A stretch of 64,000 nt of DNA, taken from positions 1-64,000 of the forward strand of contig CAXTSE010000008.1 of NCBI GenBank assembly GCA_964246985.1, given 5' to 3'. Shown one piece after another: positions 48,016 to 54,917 of this stretch (its first letter is position 1; each line of letters starts with the position of its first letter). The translations under genes and the position numbers were made by a program. This DNA is from CAXTSE01 sp964246985. GTDB taxonomy: Bacteria > Actinomycetota > Actinomycetes > Actinomycetales > Microbacteriaceae. Under the pieces are notes generated by a model that did not search any database, had not been told where the DNA came from, and saw only the letters and a list, made by a program, of their open reading frames with translations.

Positions 48016-48789
48016 TCACGGCTTGGAGGGGTCGAGGATCTTGCCGAGGAGGGCGATGCCCTCGTCGAGGTTCAGTTGGCGGACCTCGGCGTACTTAGAT
48101 CCCTGCAGGCCGGTGCGGTAGATCGGCAGGAGCTTGGCCTTGACCTCTCGGTAGACCTCGTTCCAGCGGGCACCCCATCGAGCGGCAGCGGCAGCGGCAG
48201 CGTCAGCGGCAGCGGCAGCGGCAGCGGCAGCGGCAGCGGCAGCGGCAGCGGCAGCGGCAGCGACAGCGACAGCGGTGATGCCGGCGCTCGGGTTCTTCTT
48301 GAGTTCGGCGAGGATCGCGTCGCGCATGGTGGCGCGGCGCTTCACCCGAACGTTGTAGGTGGCGGCGCGGACGCTGCGGGCCGCGTCACGCGCCTGCTCG
48401 AGGGTCTCCTCATCTACGACGGTTGCGGTCTCGCGGAGGCGGGTCGCTTCCCCGGTGAGGCCGGCGAGCTCGAGCCATCGCGGGGTGGCGACGCGGATGG
48501 CCCAGTCGGCGAGCATGTACCGGCGGGCGTCATCCTGCCCGTCGCCAGCAGTGTTGAGCATGCCCGGCAGGTACTGCTTGAGCTTCTGCCGGTCCTCATG
48601 GCTGAGGCGGTCGTTGAGGCCGATCCCGTACCCGATGACGACGTCGGACACGCACTGGGGGTGGTCCGAGAACGGCTCTCCCGCCAGGTAGGAGGCGGCT
48701 TCGAGGAGGCAGGCGCCGTGCTCGAAGTTGGTGTGTGATCCCTTCTGCAGCTCGATCTGCTCGAGGGGGATCTGGACGGGGTTGGGCAT
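48016..48789 (-). CDS. Early protein with a poly-Ala tract coded by a hexanucleotide repeat
   Basis: 257 residues. The N-terminus QIPLEQIELQKGSHTNFEHGACLLEAASYLAGEPFSDHP is conserved in actinophages to my knowledge; function unknown. The middle is helical (TLEQARDAARSVRAATYNVRVKRRA). Between AGITAVAV and RWGARWNEVYREV runs a tract of about 28 Ala interrupted by one Asp. The C-terminus is GSKYAEVRQLNLDEGIALLGKIL. The Ala tract may be a helical spacer. AGGAGAAACGC before the ATG. Confidence 0.7.
   Translation of the reverse strand: MPNPVQIPLEQIELQKGSHTNFEHGACLLEAASYLAGEPFSDHPQCVSDVVIGYGIGLNDRLSHEDRQKLKQYLPGMLNTAGDGQDDARRYMLADWAIRVATPRWLELAGLTGEATRLRETATVVDEETLEQARDAARSVRAATYNVRVKRRATMRDAILAELKKNPSAGITAVAVAAAAAAAAAAAAAAAAAAADAAAAAAARWGARWNEVYREVKAKLLPIYRTGLQGSKYAEVRQLNLDEGIALLGKILDPSKP
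48181..48275. repeat. Hexanucleotide tandem repeat GCAGCG (about 15 copies)
   Basis: AGCGGC/GCAGCG units run almost without interruption through 95 bp, with two variant units (GTCAGC, GACAGC). They encode Ala-Ala on the minus strand. Slipped-strand gain or loss of units would change the length of the Ala tract without changing the frame. Confidence 0.9.
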
Positions 48790-48823
48790 GCGTTTCTCCT
48801 GTTCGGTGGGTGGTGCGGTGGGG

Positions 48824-49186
48824 TTACGGGATCCAGGGATCTCGGCGCTCGTAGAGTGCGCGCTCGATCGAGCCGTCGAACCAGTCGGTGGGGCGCCAGA
48901 TGGCGATGTCGACGCCGGCGGCGGCGAGCGCTGCGATCCAGGTCTTCTGTGCGGGGCGGACGCGGCCGTCTTGCTTCTTGAGCTCACGCATGAGGCTGAT
49001 GCCGCGGGTGGGGTGGACGAGGTGGAGGTCGGGGTAGCCAGCCTCTGATCGGCGGGAGTCGTGGGTGTGGTAGACGAGCCATCCGAGGCGTTGAGCGAGG
49101 CCGGTGATGGCGCCTTGCAGCTGGGTCTCGGACATGTTCTGCGCCTGCATGGCGTGATACTCGGCAGCGGTGAAGGAGTCGGTCAT
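48824..49186 (-). CDS. VRR-NUC domain nuclease
   Basis: 120 residues. SETQLQGAITGLAQRLGWLVYHTHDSRRSEAGYPDLHLVHPTRGISLMRELKKQDGRVRPAQKTWIAAL is a full VRR-NUC domain: Asp in GYPDL and Glu-Leu-Lys in MRELKK are the catalytic residues. These nucleases cut branched DNA such as Holliday junctions during phage replication. ATGA overlap upstream. Confidence 0.9.
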   Translation of the reverse strand: MTDSFTAAEYHAMQAQNMSETQLQGAITGLAQRLGWLVYHTHDSRRSEAGYPDLHLVHPTRGISLMRELKKQDGRVRPAQKTWIAALAAAGVDIAIWRPTDWFDGSIERALYERRDPWIP

Positions 49187-49548
49187 GCGCGGGACCGCTT
49201 CTCGAAGATGGTGACCCAGCGGATGACGGTGTTGGGCTTCCCGCCTCGGCCGCACTTGTGGCAGCTGACGAGGGCGTTGCGCTCGAGCTCGATGCGGTGC
49301 ATGGCGCAGACCTGGGCGACGACGAGGCCGTCGGTGCGGCAGATGCCGGCGTAGTTCGCTGGGATGATGCAGCGGCCTGGACCGTATCCGTCGTAGTTGC
49401 AGGGGATGTCGCGGACGGCGACGTCGAGCTGCTCGAGGACCTCGTGGTCGAGGTCGCCCTGGTGGGCTGTGATGGCGGCGACGACATCGGGGTGGAAGAT
49501 CTGGTCCCATCGTGCGGCGGCTTCTCTGTCGAACTCGTCGGCGGTCAT
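49183..49548 (-). CDS. Hypothetical protein with Cys/His motifs
   Basis: 121 residues. Helical start (ADEFDREAAARWDQIFHPDVVAAITAHQGD), then IPCNYDGYGPGRCIIPANYAGICRT, VCAMHRIELE and SCHKCGRGG. Probably zinc binding. It couples the replication-type HTH gene to the VRR-NUC gene. Unknown function. Confidence 0.65.
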   Translation of the reverse strand: MTADEFDREAAARWDQIFHPDVVAAITAHQGDLDHEVLEQLDVAVRDIPCNYDGYGPGRCIIPANYAGICRTDGLVVAQVCAMHRIELERNALVSCHKCGRGGKPNTVIRWVTIFEKRSRA

Positions 49549-50288
49549 CGTGCCTCCAGCAGCTGGACGGCGCGGGCCGGGTCGATGCCGCGCGGGTGGC
49601 ACTCGGGGCAGACGGTCATGACGTTGCCGTGGGGTCGGAGGCGGAGGTTCTTGTCGCAGTGGGCGTCGCCGCACCAGGGGACGTCGTCGATGCTCAGCGG
49701 CCGGACGGTCCAGCAGGCGACGCAGGATGTCCGCTGCCGGTCGTGGTCGGTGCAGGTCCTCGTCGTGATCGTGGCGAGCGGGCGTCCGCGGAGTGCGTCG
49801 AGTACTTCCTGATTCGGAGATCTCCGGTTCCCCCGCTCTGCGGGGGTTAGGGGGTTAGTACCTACGTTAAAAACGTTCTTATGAGGGATCACAGTTGATC
49901 CCTGCGAGGGATCACTAGGTGATCCGTGCGAGGGATCATCCTGATCTGTGGACAACTGGTCGCGTGTCTCAGATCCGGAAGTTATCCACAGATCAGATTG
50001 ATCCCTGGTCGTCGTGAGGCGGTAACTGTTCTCCGCGGTGGCTGATGCCCGTGTGACCTCGAGAAGTCCGAGCTCTTGTAGCTCTCGGATGACGCGCTTG
50101 AACGTCGGCACGGACTGCCGGGCCTTGCGGGCGAGGGCGGCCTGATTGCCCTCGCCTCGCTTCGCGAATATGACGTCCCCGTCGTCGTTGGCGATGTCGG
50201 CGAGCGCGAGGAGTGCGGTGAATCGGTTGCCTGTGATCGTGGCGCAGACGTCGCTGTGGAAGACCCAGGTGGTCATTTTGGTACTCAT
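49545..50288 (-). CDS. Replication-initiator-like HTH protein with C-terminal zinc domain
   Basis: 247 residues. MSTKMTTWVFHSDVCATITG, NRFTALLALADIANDDGDVIFAKRGEGNQAALARKARQSVPTFKRVIRELQELGLLEVTRA is a winged helix-turn-helix as in phage O/DnaD-like initiators. After a disordered region the C-terminus has CTDHDRQRTSCVACWTV, PWCGDAHCDKNLRLRPHGNVMTVCPECHP, i.e. zinc fingers. It may mark or bind the phage origin; the direct repeats of GAGGGATCA near 49880-49940 in its linker could be tested as such, but they may be only coding. Confidence 0.7.
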   Translation of the reverse strand: MSTKMTTWVFHSDVCATITGNRFTALLALADIANDDGDVIFAKRGEGNQAALARKARQSVPTFKRVIRELQELGLLEVTRASATAENSYRLTTTRDQSDLWITSGSETRDQLSTDQDDPSHGSPSDPSQGSTVIPHKNVFNVGTNPLTPAERGNRRSPNQEVLDALRGRPLATITTRTCTDHDRQRTSCVACWTVRPLSIDDVPWCGDAHCDKNLRLRPHGNVMTVCPECHPRGIDPARAVQLLEAR

Positions 50289-50725
50289 GATGCGAGGCGT
50301 TCTCCGGGTTCGGTGGCGAGCTGTGCGGCCGCGCGGCGGCGGTCACGTGCGAGACGGGCGAGGCGCTGCTTCTCAAGCCACGTAGCGCGGTCGAGGAAGG
50401 CCGTCAGGCCAAGACGGTCGAGCTGGCGGCGCAGGGCGTCCTGGTAGCAGTTCTCGTCGCGGAGGATGGCCCTGGTGAGCTCGAGGGATGGGGCGGCGGC
50501 GAGCGCACGGATGCGGAGCTGGAGCGGGTCGGGGATGTGGTCCTGGGTCTTGCTGGTCTGGTGGGTGCCGGGTGCTTCCTGGTTGATGAGGGAGATGGCG
50601 CCGAGGTGCTCGAGCCAGGTGGCTCGCGATCGGGTGGCGAGTCCGCAGGCGCAGATGGCGGAGGTGGCGTCGAAGCCAAGGAGCTGGTGGTCTTCGACGG
50701 TGGTGGCGGCTTCATCGGGAAGCAT
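50285..50725 (-). CDS. Hypothetical early protein
   Basis: 146 residues: EDHQLLGFDATSAICACGLATRSRATWLEHL, linker, then helical LQLRIRALAAAPSLELTRAILRDENCYQDALRRQLDRLGLTAFLDRATWLEKQRLARL. The Cys pair and His may hold a metal. Unknown; overlaps neighbours. Confidence 0.6.
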   Translation of the reverse strand: MLPDEAATTVEDHQLLGFDATSAICACGLATRSRATWLEHLGAISLINQEAPGTHQTSKTQDHIPDPLQLRIRALAAAPSLELTRAILRDENCYQDALRRQLDRLGLTAFLDRATWLEKQRLARLARDRRRAAAQLATEPGERLAS

Positions 50726-51677
50726 CGGTCATGCTCCGAGGTGCACGTGGACGGTGACGTGGACGGGTGGGGAGTCCCCCCCCTGTGCCCTCCGTGACGA
50801 CGTGTGCTGTCGGCGGTGTGGTGATGGCGAGGTCCTGCAGCATCTCGAGGGTGCGGCGGGTGAGGGCGTGGGCCTCCTCCTCGGCCGAGCACCTGCTGCG
50901 AGCGGCGGCCAGCTGGTGCTCGAGGTCGGAGATCGTGTTCTGTGCGTCGATGAGCTTGCGGTAGGTGGTGGCGTGCGCGTCGATCTCGCTGTCAATCCGG
51001 TCCTGCAGGTATCGCGGTGCGCTGTCGATGGTGAAGGTGGACTCGGACGAATCGCGCGGCAGATCGGGGGCGCGTGATTCGTCCGAGTCCGGCTCGATCG
51101 TCGGCGCGCTGTTGGGGGTCGCGTCGCTGAGGGGGTCGGTCGAGGGCTCTGGGGTGGTGGTGGTTGTCGCGGCGCGTGCACGGCGGCGGGCGGCGTTCTC
51201 TGTCGCGTACGCGTTTCGTGCGGCGCGGCAGGTGGGCTGGTCGGTGCCGAAGTTGGGGCAGTCGAGGTCGGCGTGGCAGCCGCGCTGATAGCGGGCGGGG
51301 GTGCCGTGCGGAGGGTTGGTCTTTGGTCGCCCCATGCGTCGAGGCTCTGAGGCCGGCTCTGGCTCGGGCGCGACGAGGACGGGGGCTTGCGCCTCGAGCT
51401 GCTCGTCGTCGATGTCGGGGACGGGGGTGACGGGTGGTGGGACGAACTTGGGCGGCGCGGGCTTGACATTGGCCGTGGGCTTGTGGCGCTTCATGGGCTC
51501 GGTGACGGGGTGGTTTCGGTGTGAGTAGTCGCTGCGCACGAGCTCCTTCGCTTCGCGGCATGTGAGCCACTCGGGGTCGCCGTTGTTGGGGCAGGCGCCG
51601 CCCTTGCATCCGGCGTCGTAGCCGGCGGGTGCGCCGTGGGGGAAGTCGGGTGAGTAGAGGTCGTCGAGGTTGGCCAT
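50712..51677 (-). CDS. Early protein with a duplicated Cys motif
   Basis: 321 residues. Two copies of a motif: HGAPAGYDAGCKGGACPNNG ... TCREAK near residue 14 and HGTPARYQRGCHADLDCPNF ... TCRAARNAY near 127; each has three Cys in the same spacing and resembles a compact zinc-binding or HTH unit. They are separated by a Pro-rich linker, followed by a disordered acidic region and a C-terminal coiled coil (YRKLIDAQNTISDLEHQLAAARSR). Probably DNA binding. I do not know the family. Confidence 0.65.
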   Translation of the reverse strand: MANLDDLYSPDFPHGAPAGYDAGCKGGACPNNGDPEWLTCREAKELVRSDYSHRNHPVTEPMKRHKPTANVKPAPPKFVPPPVTPVPDIDDEQLEAQAPVLVAPEPEPASEPRRMGRPKTNPPHGTPARYQRGCHADLDCPNFGTDQPTCRAARNAYATENAARRRARAATTTTTPEPSTDPLSDATPNSAPTIEPDSDESRAPDLPRDSSESTFTIDSAPRYLQDRIDSEIDAHATTYRKLIDAQNTISDLEHQLAAARSRCSAEEEAHALTRRTLEMLQDLAITTPPTAHVVTEGTGGGLPTRPRHRPRAPRSMTDASR

Positions 51678-51689
51678 GGCGGAGGACTC

Positions 51690-51800
51690 CTAGAAGGGTG
51701 GGTGGATGCCGAGCAGTGACGCTCGGGCGAGGACCATGCCGGCGGCGAACGCGAGGGCCATGGCAAGGATCACCAGGAGGATCTGGAGGGTGCGGGTCAT
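51690..51800 (-). CDS. Very small membrane protein
   Basis: 36 residues, one transmembrane helix (LQILLVILAMALAFAAGMVL). Its ATG overlaps the upstream stop by 4 bp. Unknown. Confidence 0.5.
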   Translation of the reverse strand: MTRTLQILLVILAMALAFAAGMVLARASLLGIHPPF

Positions 51801-52039
51801 GTGCTGCCGGTGTGGTGTGCGAGCAGCTGCTCGAGGGCGGCGTCGACAGCTGCGGTGACGAGGGTGAATGCGGCGAGGCAGCGGTCACAGAGCACGAGAG
51901 GCTCGGTGGTACCGGTGAAGTACAGGCGCCAGCTGTCGATGTCGTGCGCGCCGAGTAGGGTGCCCTCGATCGTGACGAATGCCTGGTCGAGCTGGCGGGG
52001 GCAGAAGCTGCAGGTGACGGCGGCGAGAGTGAGCTTCAC
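51797..52039 (-). CDS. Small zinc-binding early protein
   Basis: 80 residues from a GTG coupled to the upstream stop (GTGA). VTCSFCPRQLDQAFVTIEG, then LVLCDRCLAAFTLVTAAVDAAL: two C-x2-C pairs make one zinc ribbon. Unknown partner. Confidence 0.65.
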   Translation of the reverse strand: MKLTLAAVTCSFCPRQLDQAFVTIEGTLLGAHDIDSWRLYFTGTTEPLVLCDRCLAAFTLVTAAVDAALEQLLAHHTGST

Positions 52040-52302
52040 GGGGCGAGCCGTTCGTGCTCTACGACGTCTTCCCAGTGCGCTCTGTGGTCGGGCACGATCG
52101 CGCCGTCCTCGATCTTGGCGACGTACATCGGGTTGGGGGCTGTCGCGGGCAGTCCGGTGAACTCGCACGGTCCGTTGCAGCCGGGGTGGACGAGCCCATA
52201 GCCGTTCATGGTTCGGGCGACGACGTGCTCACCTCGGCGTTGACGGTCCTCGATCCAGAGGGCCGCGTCGACGGGCGGCGTGGTAGCTGTGGGCTTGCTC
52301 AC
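52036..52302 (-). CDS. Small hypothetical early protein
   Basis: 88 residues from the GTG at 52302, which has GAGG about 9 nt upstream (a GTG at 52311 is the alternative). DAALWIEDRQRRGEHVVARTMNGYG, then HPGCNGPCEFTGLP, NPMYVAKIEDGAIVPDHRAHWEDV. Unknown. Confidence 0.55.
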   Translation of the reverse strand: MSKPTATTPPVDAALWIEDRQRRGEHVVARTMNGYGLVHPGCNGPCEFTGLPATAPNPMYVAKIEDGAIVPDHRAHWEDVVEHERLAP

Positions 52303-52348
52303 CGGGGGCACCTCGAAAAGCTGGGGAGTCCCCCCCTGTCATCCCCGG

Positions 52349-52534
52349 TCATCGGGTCGTGTGCGCGATCGCGGCGAGCAGGACGATGAGCAGGGCGGCC
52401 GCGGCGAGGCCGAGAGCCCAGGCGCCGGGTGTGCCGGCGGCAACCTGTGAGGCGGCGAACCAGGCGAAGACGAAGATGCCGGCGGCGAGGGCGCGGCGGA
52501 CGGTGGAGCGGATGGTGAGGGCGCGTGTGCTCAC
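52349..52534 (-). CDS. Small two-helix membrane protein
   Basis: 61 residues: basic start (TRALTIRSTVRRAL), helix AAGIFVFAWFAASQVAAG, turn, helix AWALGLAAAALLIVLLAAIA. GTG start overlapping the upstream stop. Unknown; early membrane proteins may act in exclusion. Confidence 0.6.
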   Translation of the reverse strand: MSTRALTIRSTVRRALAAGIFVFAWFAASQVAAGTPGAWALGLAAAALLIVLLAAIAHTTR

Positions 52535-52869
52535 GAGTGATCCTTCCGGGGGGCGTAGGCGGTGTGGTGGAGGAGGTGGGCGATCGTGACAGCGCGTGCC
52601 GACGCGTGGAATGCCGACTTGGATGTCAGATGCCAGGTGAGGCGCTGCTCGGTGCTGGGTGCGAGCGTGTAGCGGCGCACGAGCCAGAGCCGCCAGCCGA
52701 TGCCGAGAGGGCCGCGCTCGAGGCGGGTTGAAAGCGCCGGGGCCGCGAGGTCCTCGAGGCGTGCCCGCGACTCGACGTCCGCGATCGCGGCGCGCGCACG
52801 GCGGGATGTCTCATTGGTGATCCGCGCCCGGCGGGCGGCGATCCGTTGGTCGGAGCTGCGGCGTGCCAT
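52531..52869 (-). CDS. Basic hypothetical early protein
   Basis: 112 residues, highly basic helical N-terminus (ARRSSDQRIAARRARITNETSRRARAAIADVESRARLEDL) then WRLWLVRRYTLAPSTEQRLTWHLTSKSAFHAS and ARAVTIAHLLHHTAY. Possibly nucleic-acid binding. Coupled to neighbours. Confidence 0.6.
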   Translation of the reverse strand: MARRSSDQRIAARRARITNETSRRARAAIADVESRARLEDLAAPALSTRLERGPLGIGWRLWLVRRYTLAPSTEQRLTWHLTSKSAFHASARAVTIAHLLHHTAYAPRKDHS

Positions 52870-53597
52870 CAGATCTCCACGAGGGCGATCGGCGCGGCCG
52901 CGTCGAGGGTGAGGTGGGCAGTGCCGCCGAGCTGGCTGTGCAGGTAGCGGAGACCTTTGCGGGTGATGCGAATCCGGTTGTAGGCGACCTTCGACTTGGG
53001 CACCCAGATGCTGTTCAGGGCAAGCACGCCGGAGTCGATCGACGCCGGCGTCGGCACGAACGCACCGTTGATGTCCTTGGTCAGCAGCTGGAGGCGGCGG
53101 AGGTATTCGAAGAGGCCCTCGCGGCTGCAGCTGATGGTCGGGTCTCCGTCGAGGAGTCGCGCGGCCGACTGGATCGACCAGGTCTCCGCGTCGGCGTCGA
53201 TGATCTGAGCGACCGGCCGGGGGTCACCCGTGCGGAGCACGCGACCCGATCGCATTGCTCGGTACTCGCGGCCGGCGTCGATGACGGACAGGATCCAGCT
53301 CATCCGCTCGAGGAATGCCGGCTGGCCGGCGGCCAGTGCCTGCACGTAGCTGCTGCTGATGAACGGGACCAGCTCGCCCTCGGTGGGCCCTTCGGTGTCG
53401 TCTTCGACTCCGGGCAGCGTGAAGTCGCCGGTGGTGTCGAGGTGGTGTCTGGGGACGCCGAGTGCGTGGGCGACGTCGTAGGCGTGCCAGAGGGGCTCGT
53501 GCGCACCGATGTAGATGTAGAGGCGGTGGCGGGTGCCGCGTGCGTCGCGGTAGGAGTGCCAGGCGAGCGGGATCGTGTGCGTCATCTGTGCGATCAC
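52869..53597 (-). CDS. Antirepressor-like phage protein
   Basis: 242 residues from a GTG coupled to the upstream tiny gene (the ATG at 53585 is the alternative). The N-terminal part (HSYRDARGTRHRLYIYIGAHEPLWHAYDVAHALGVP) resembles a Bro/antirepressor domain; the C-terminal part (CSREGLFEYLRRLQLLTKDINGAFVPTPASIDSG ... RIRITRKGLRYLHSQLGG) resembles phage antirepressor KilAC-type modules. It lies four genes after the Cro-like gene, as expected for an early regulator. Confidence 0.7.
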   Translation of the reverse strand: MIAQMTHTIPLAWHSYRDARGTRHRLYIYIGAHEPLWHAYDVAHALGVPRHHLDTTGDFTLPGVEDDTEGPTEGELVPFISSSYVQALAAGQPAFLERMSWILSVIDAGREYRAMRSGRVLRTGDPRPVAQIIDADAETWSIQSAARLLDGDPTISCSREGLFEYLRRLQLLTKDINGAFVPTPASIDSGVLALNSIWVPKSKVAYNRIRITRKGLRYLHSQLGGTAHLTLDAAAPIALVEI

Positions 53598-53683
53598 CGC
53601 CGGTGGCCGGGCTTCGGGATCGCGATGAGGACTAGGGCGTAGCTGGCCAGGCCGATGACCGCGGCGATTGTGGCGATGAGCAT
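53594..53683 (-). CDS. Very small membrane peptide
   Basis: 29 residues, MLIATIAAVIGLASYALVLI, then AIPKPGHRR. The ATG overlaps the upstream stop and the TGA overlaps the next GTG, both by the usual few bases. One membrane helix. Unknown. Confidence 0.5.
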   Translation of the reverse strand: MLIATIAAVIGLASYALVLIAIPKPGHRR

Positions 53684-53913
53684 CAGTTACCTCCGAGTGA
53701 GATGTGGCGGCGAGCGGAGACGGGTGTCATGTCGCCGGCGGAGACGCTGGCGGGGGGAATCGCCACCGTCTCCGCCACTACGGGGGTGCGGTCTGTGCGG
53801 AGGGTGCCAACGCTGTCGAGCGCTCTCTGGAGAGGCGCGAGCGCCCGCTCGAGCGCGGCGTCGAGGCGGCGCATGGGGTGGATGCGGGCGCGGAGGATTC
53901 GGGGACGGCTCAT
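53683..53913 (-). CDS. Small hypothetical early protein
   Basis: 76 residues: RIHPMRRLDAALERALAPLQRALDSVG then TVAIPPASVSAGDMTPVSARR. A basic helix and a disordered tail. Unknown. Confidence 0.55.
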   Translation of the reverse strand: MSRPRILRARIHPMRRLDAALERALAPLQRALDSVGTLRTDRTPVVAETVAIPPASVSAGDMTPVSARRHISLGGN

Positions 53914-54212
53914 GGGCGTGGTCCGATCTCGGGCGTGTTCTTCAGAAGCTCGACGACGTCGGCGCGGAGCAGACGCTCCGTCAGACGGATGACGAGGACC
54001 TCGAGGCGTTGCCGCTCGAGCTCGGCCATGTGCGGGTCACGGCGGGCGAGGCGCTGCTTGTAGGCGACGGCCGCGTTACCGACGTCAAATGCGGCGCCGG
54101 CCAGACGCTCGAGCGAGGCGACGCGCTTGGTCAGCTCAGCGTTCGCGTCGAATGGCGGTGCGATGCGGGCGGCTGGCGCTGACGGCACCACGAAGGGATC
54201 GGCGGTGCTCAT
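53910..54212 (-). CDS. Helical hypothetical early protein
   Basis: 100 residues with a coiled-coil pattern: NAELTKRVASLERLAGAAFDVGNAAVAYKQRLARRDPHMAELERQRLEVLVIRLTERLLRADVVELL. Second gene of the early operon, overlapping the Cro-like gene by 4 bp. Unknown. Confidence 0.6.
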   Translation of the reverse strand: MSTADPFVVPSAPAARIAPPFDANAELTKRVASLERLAGAAFDVGNAAVAYKQRLARRDPHMAELERQRLEVLVIRLTERLLRADVVELLKNTPEIGPRP

Positions 54213-54451
54213 GACCCACGCTCCTCGGCGAGCGCCGTGTTGGTGGGAAGCAATGAAGCGGGTTCCACCTGCAGCAGTTGGGCGGCGTGGATCAGCTCGC
54301 TGGTCGTGAAGTCGACGGCGCCGGTTAGTCGGCGAGATATTGCCGCCTGCGAGATGCCGAGGTGATCCGCCAGAACTGAGCCCGTGATGTCCGCCATTGC
54401 CATCGCGGCTTTCACCTCCACGGGCTTCCGCTGGGTGGTCGACTTGTTCAT
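54209..54451 (-). CDS. Cro-like XRE-family regulator, first early gene
   Basis: 80 residues: VEVKAAMAMADITGSVLADHLGISQAAISRRLTGAVDFTTSELIHAAQLLQVEPASLL, a complete five-helix XRE fold with recognition helix QAAISRRLTG. The divergent repressor has a closely similar recognition helix (GAAMSRRTTG), so both probably bind the same operators between them. It starts the leftward early operon, the position of cro. Confidence 0.82.
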   Translation of the reverse strand: MNKSTTQRKPVEVKAAMAMADITGSVLADHLGISQAAISRRLTGAVDFTTSELIHAAQLLQVEPASLLPTNTALAEERGS

Positions 54452-54586
54452 AAATGAGAGTATTTACCGCTCAGCGGAACATGTCAATTGCCAAACGCTC
54501 CAGCGAGCGGATTACCCTCACTCTGGGTGCAAGCGAATTCCGCTGAGCGGTTGCACTACACGGCTTTTGCTGGTTCGATTCTCGGT
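54452..54586. promoter_or_regulatory. Divergent lysis-lysogeny control region with palindromic operators
   Basis: Two perfect palindromes with an odd centre, CCGCTCAGCGG (54467-54477) and CCGCTGAGCGG (54540-54550), and a related site CGCTCCAGCGAGCG (54496-54509). Leftward early promoter: TTGACA (54482-54487, minus strand) and AATACT with a 17-bp spacer that contains the first palindrome, so binding blocks it. Rightward repressor promoter: TTGCAC (54551) and TTCGAT 17 bp on, just beside the second palindrome, with the ATG 7 bp later (leaderless). Confidence 0.75.
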
Positions 54587-54883
54587 ATGAGCAATCTCGT
54601 CGCCCTACCGGAACGCACATCCCCTCGAGGACGTGTTGCAGCTGCTGTTCGGGCTCAGTTGGCTATCGCAAATGTGAGCGCGTCAAAAGCGGCTCGTCTC
54701 ATCGGAATCTCCGGCGCGGCCATGAGTCGACGCACAACGGGCGCGCACCCGTTTGACATCGACGAACTGGGGGCGCTTGCACAACTGCTGGAGATCGATC
54801 TGAGCGTCTTCTTGAATGGCCCAGGCGGCGCCGTACCGTCGGAAAAACCGCCACGTGCAGGCAATGTGCACTCGTTAGATTAG
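54587..54883 (+). CDS. Immunity repressor (XRE family), prophage form, truncated at attR
   Basis: 98 residues in the lysogen. RVAAAVRAQLAIANVSASKAARLIGISGAAMSRRTTGAHPFDIDELGALAQLLEIDLSVFL is an XRE DNA-binding domain. The frame ends HSLD-TAG, and the TAG is made by the last bases of the att core and the first host base. In the attP form the codon is TAC and the frame goes on for 26 codons at 15918-15998, to end in ATGA overlap with 15995-16168. This layout is that of integration-dependent immunity. The repressor is leaderless by its promoter. Confidence 0.85.
   Translation: MSNLVALPERTSPRGRVAAAVRAQLAIANVSASKAARLIGISGAAMSRRTTGAHPFDIDELGALAQLLEIDLSVFLNGPGGAVPSEKPPRAGNVHSLD
54877..54882. other. 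Right attachment site (attR) of the prophage, core AGATTA
   Basis: Left of the core is the repressor sequence CACTCGTT, right of it the host tRNA sequence GAAGGCTCC (minus strand). The core covers Leu97-Asp98 and two bases of the stop codon of the repressor. Confidence 0.88.
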
Positions 54884-54917
54884 AAGGCTCCTGCTCTATC
54901 CGCTGAGCTACGAGGGC
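54877..54917 (-). pseudogene. 5' half of host tRNA-Arg(TCT)
   Basis: Minus strand from 54917: acceptor GCCCTCG, TA, D arm GCTCAGCGGATAGAGC, A, GGAGC and the anticodon loop CTTCTAA. Beyond the core it runs into phage sequence, so no tRNA can form. The 3' half is at 15882-15919. Confidence 0.92.

Larger units (their letters stand above)
15914..54882. mobile_element. 39-kb siphovirus-type prophage in tRNA-Arg(TCT)
   Basis: Bounded by the two halves of tRNA-Arg and the 6-bp core, 38,963 bp apart. It has all modules of a temperate siphovirus: tyrosine integrase, repressor/Cro-like switch, early operon, terminase, portal, protease, HK97 capsid, connectors, major tail protein, frameshifted chaperone, tape measure, tail tip and lysis genes. 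Nearly all genes read leftwards; only the integrase, the SHOCT gene, the tRNA, the 57-residue gene and the repressor read rightwards. No IS or clear decay was seen, so it may be inducible. Confidence 0.95.

Noticed and set aside
48181..48275. CRISPR-like array
   Set aside because: The repeat is a simple hexanucleotide tandem without spacers and inside a gene. No CRISPR array or cas gene was seen in the window.
49860..49950. Repeated GAGGGATCA words as a possible phage origin iteron
   Set aside because: They lie inside a coding linker of Ser/Asp-rich sequence; spacing is irregular and no AT-rich region adjoins, so I do not call an origin.
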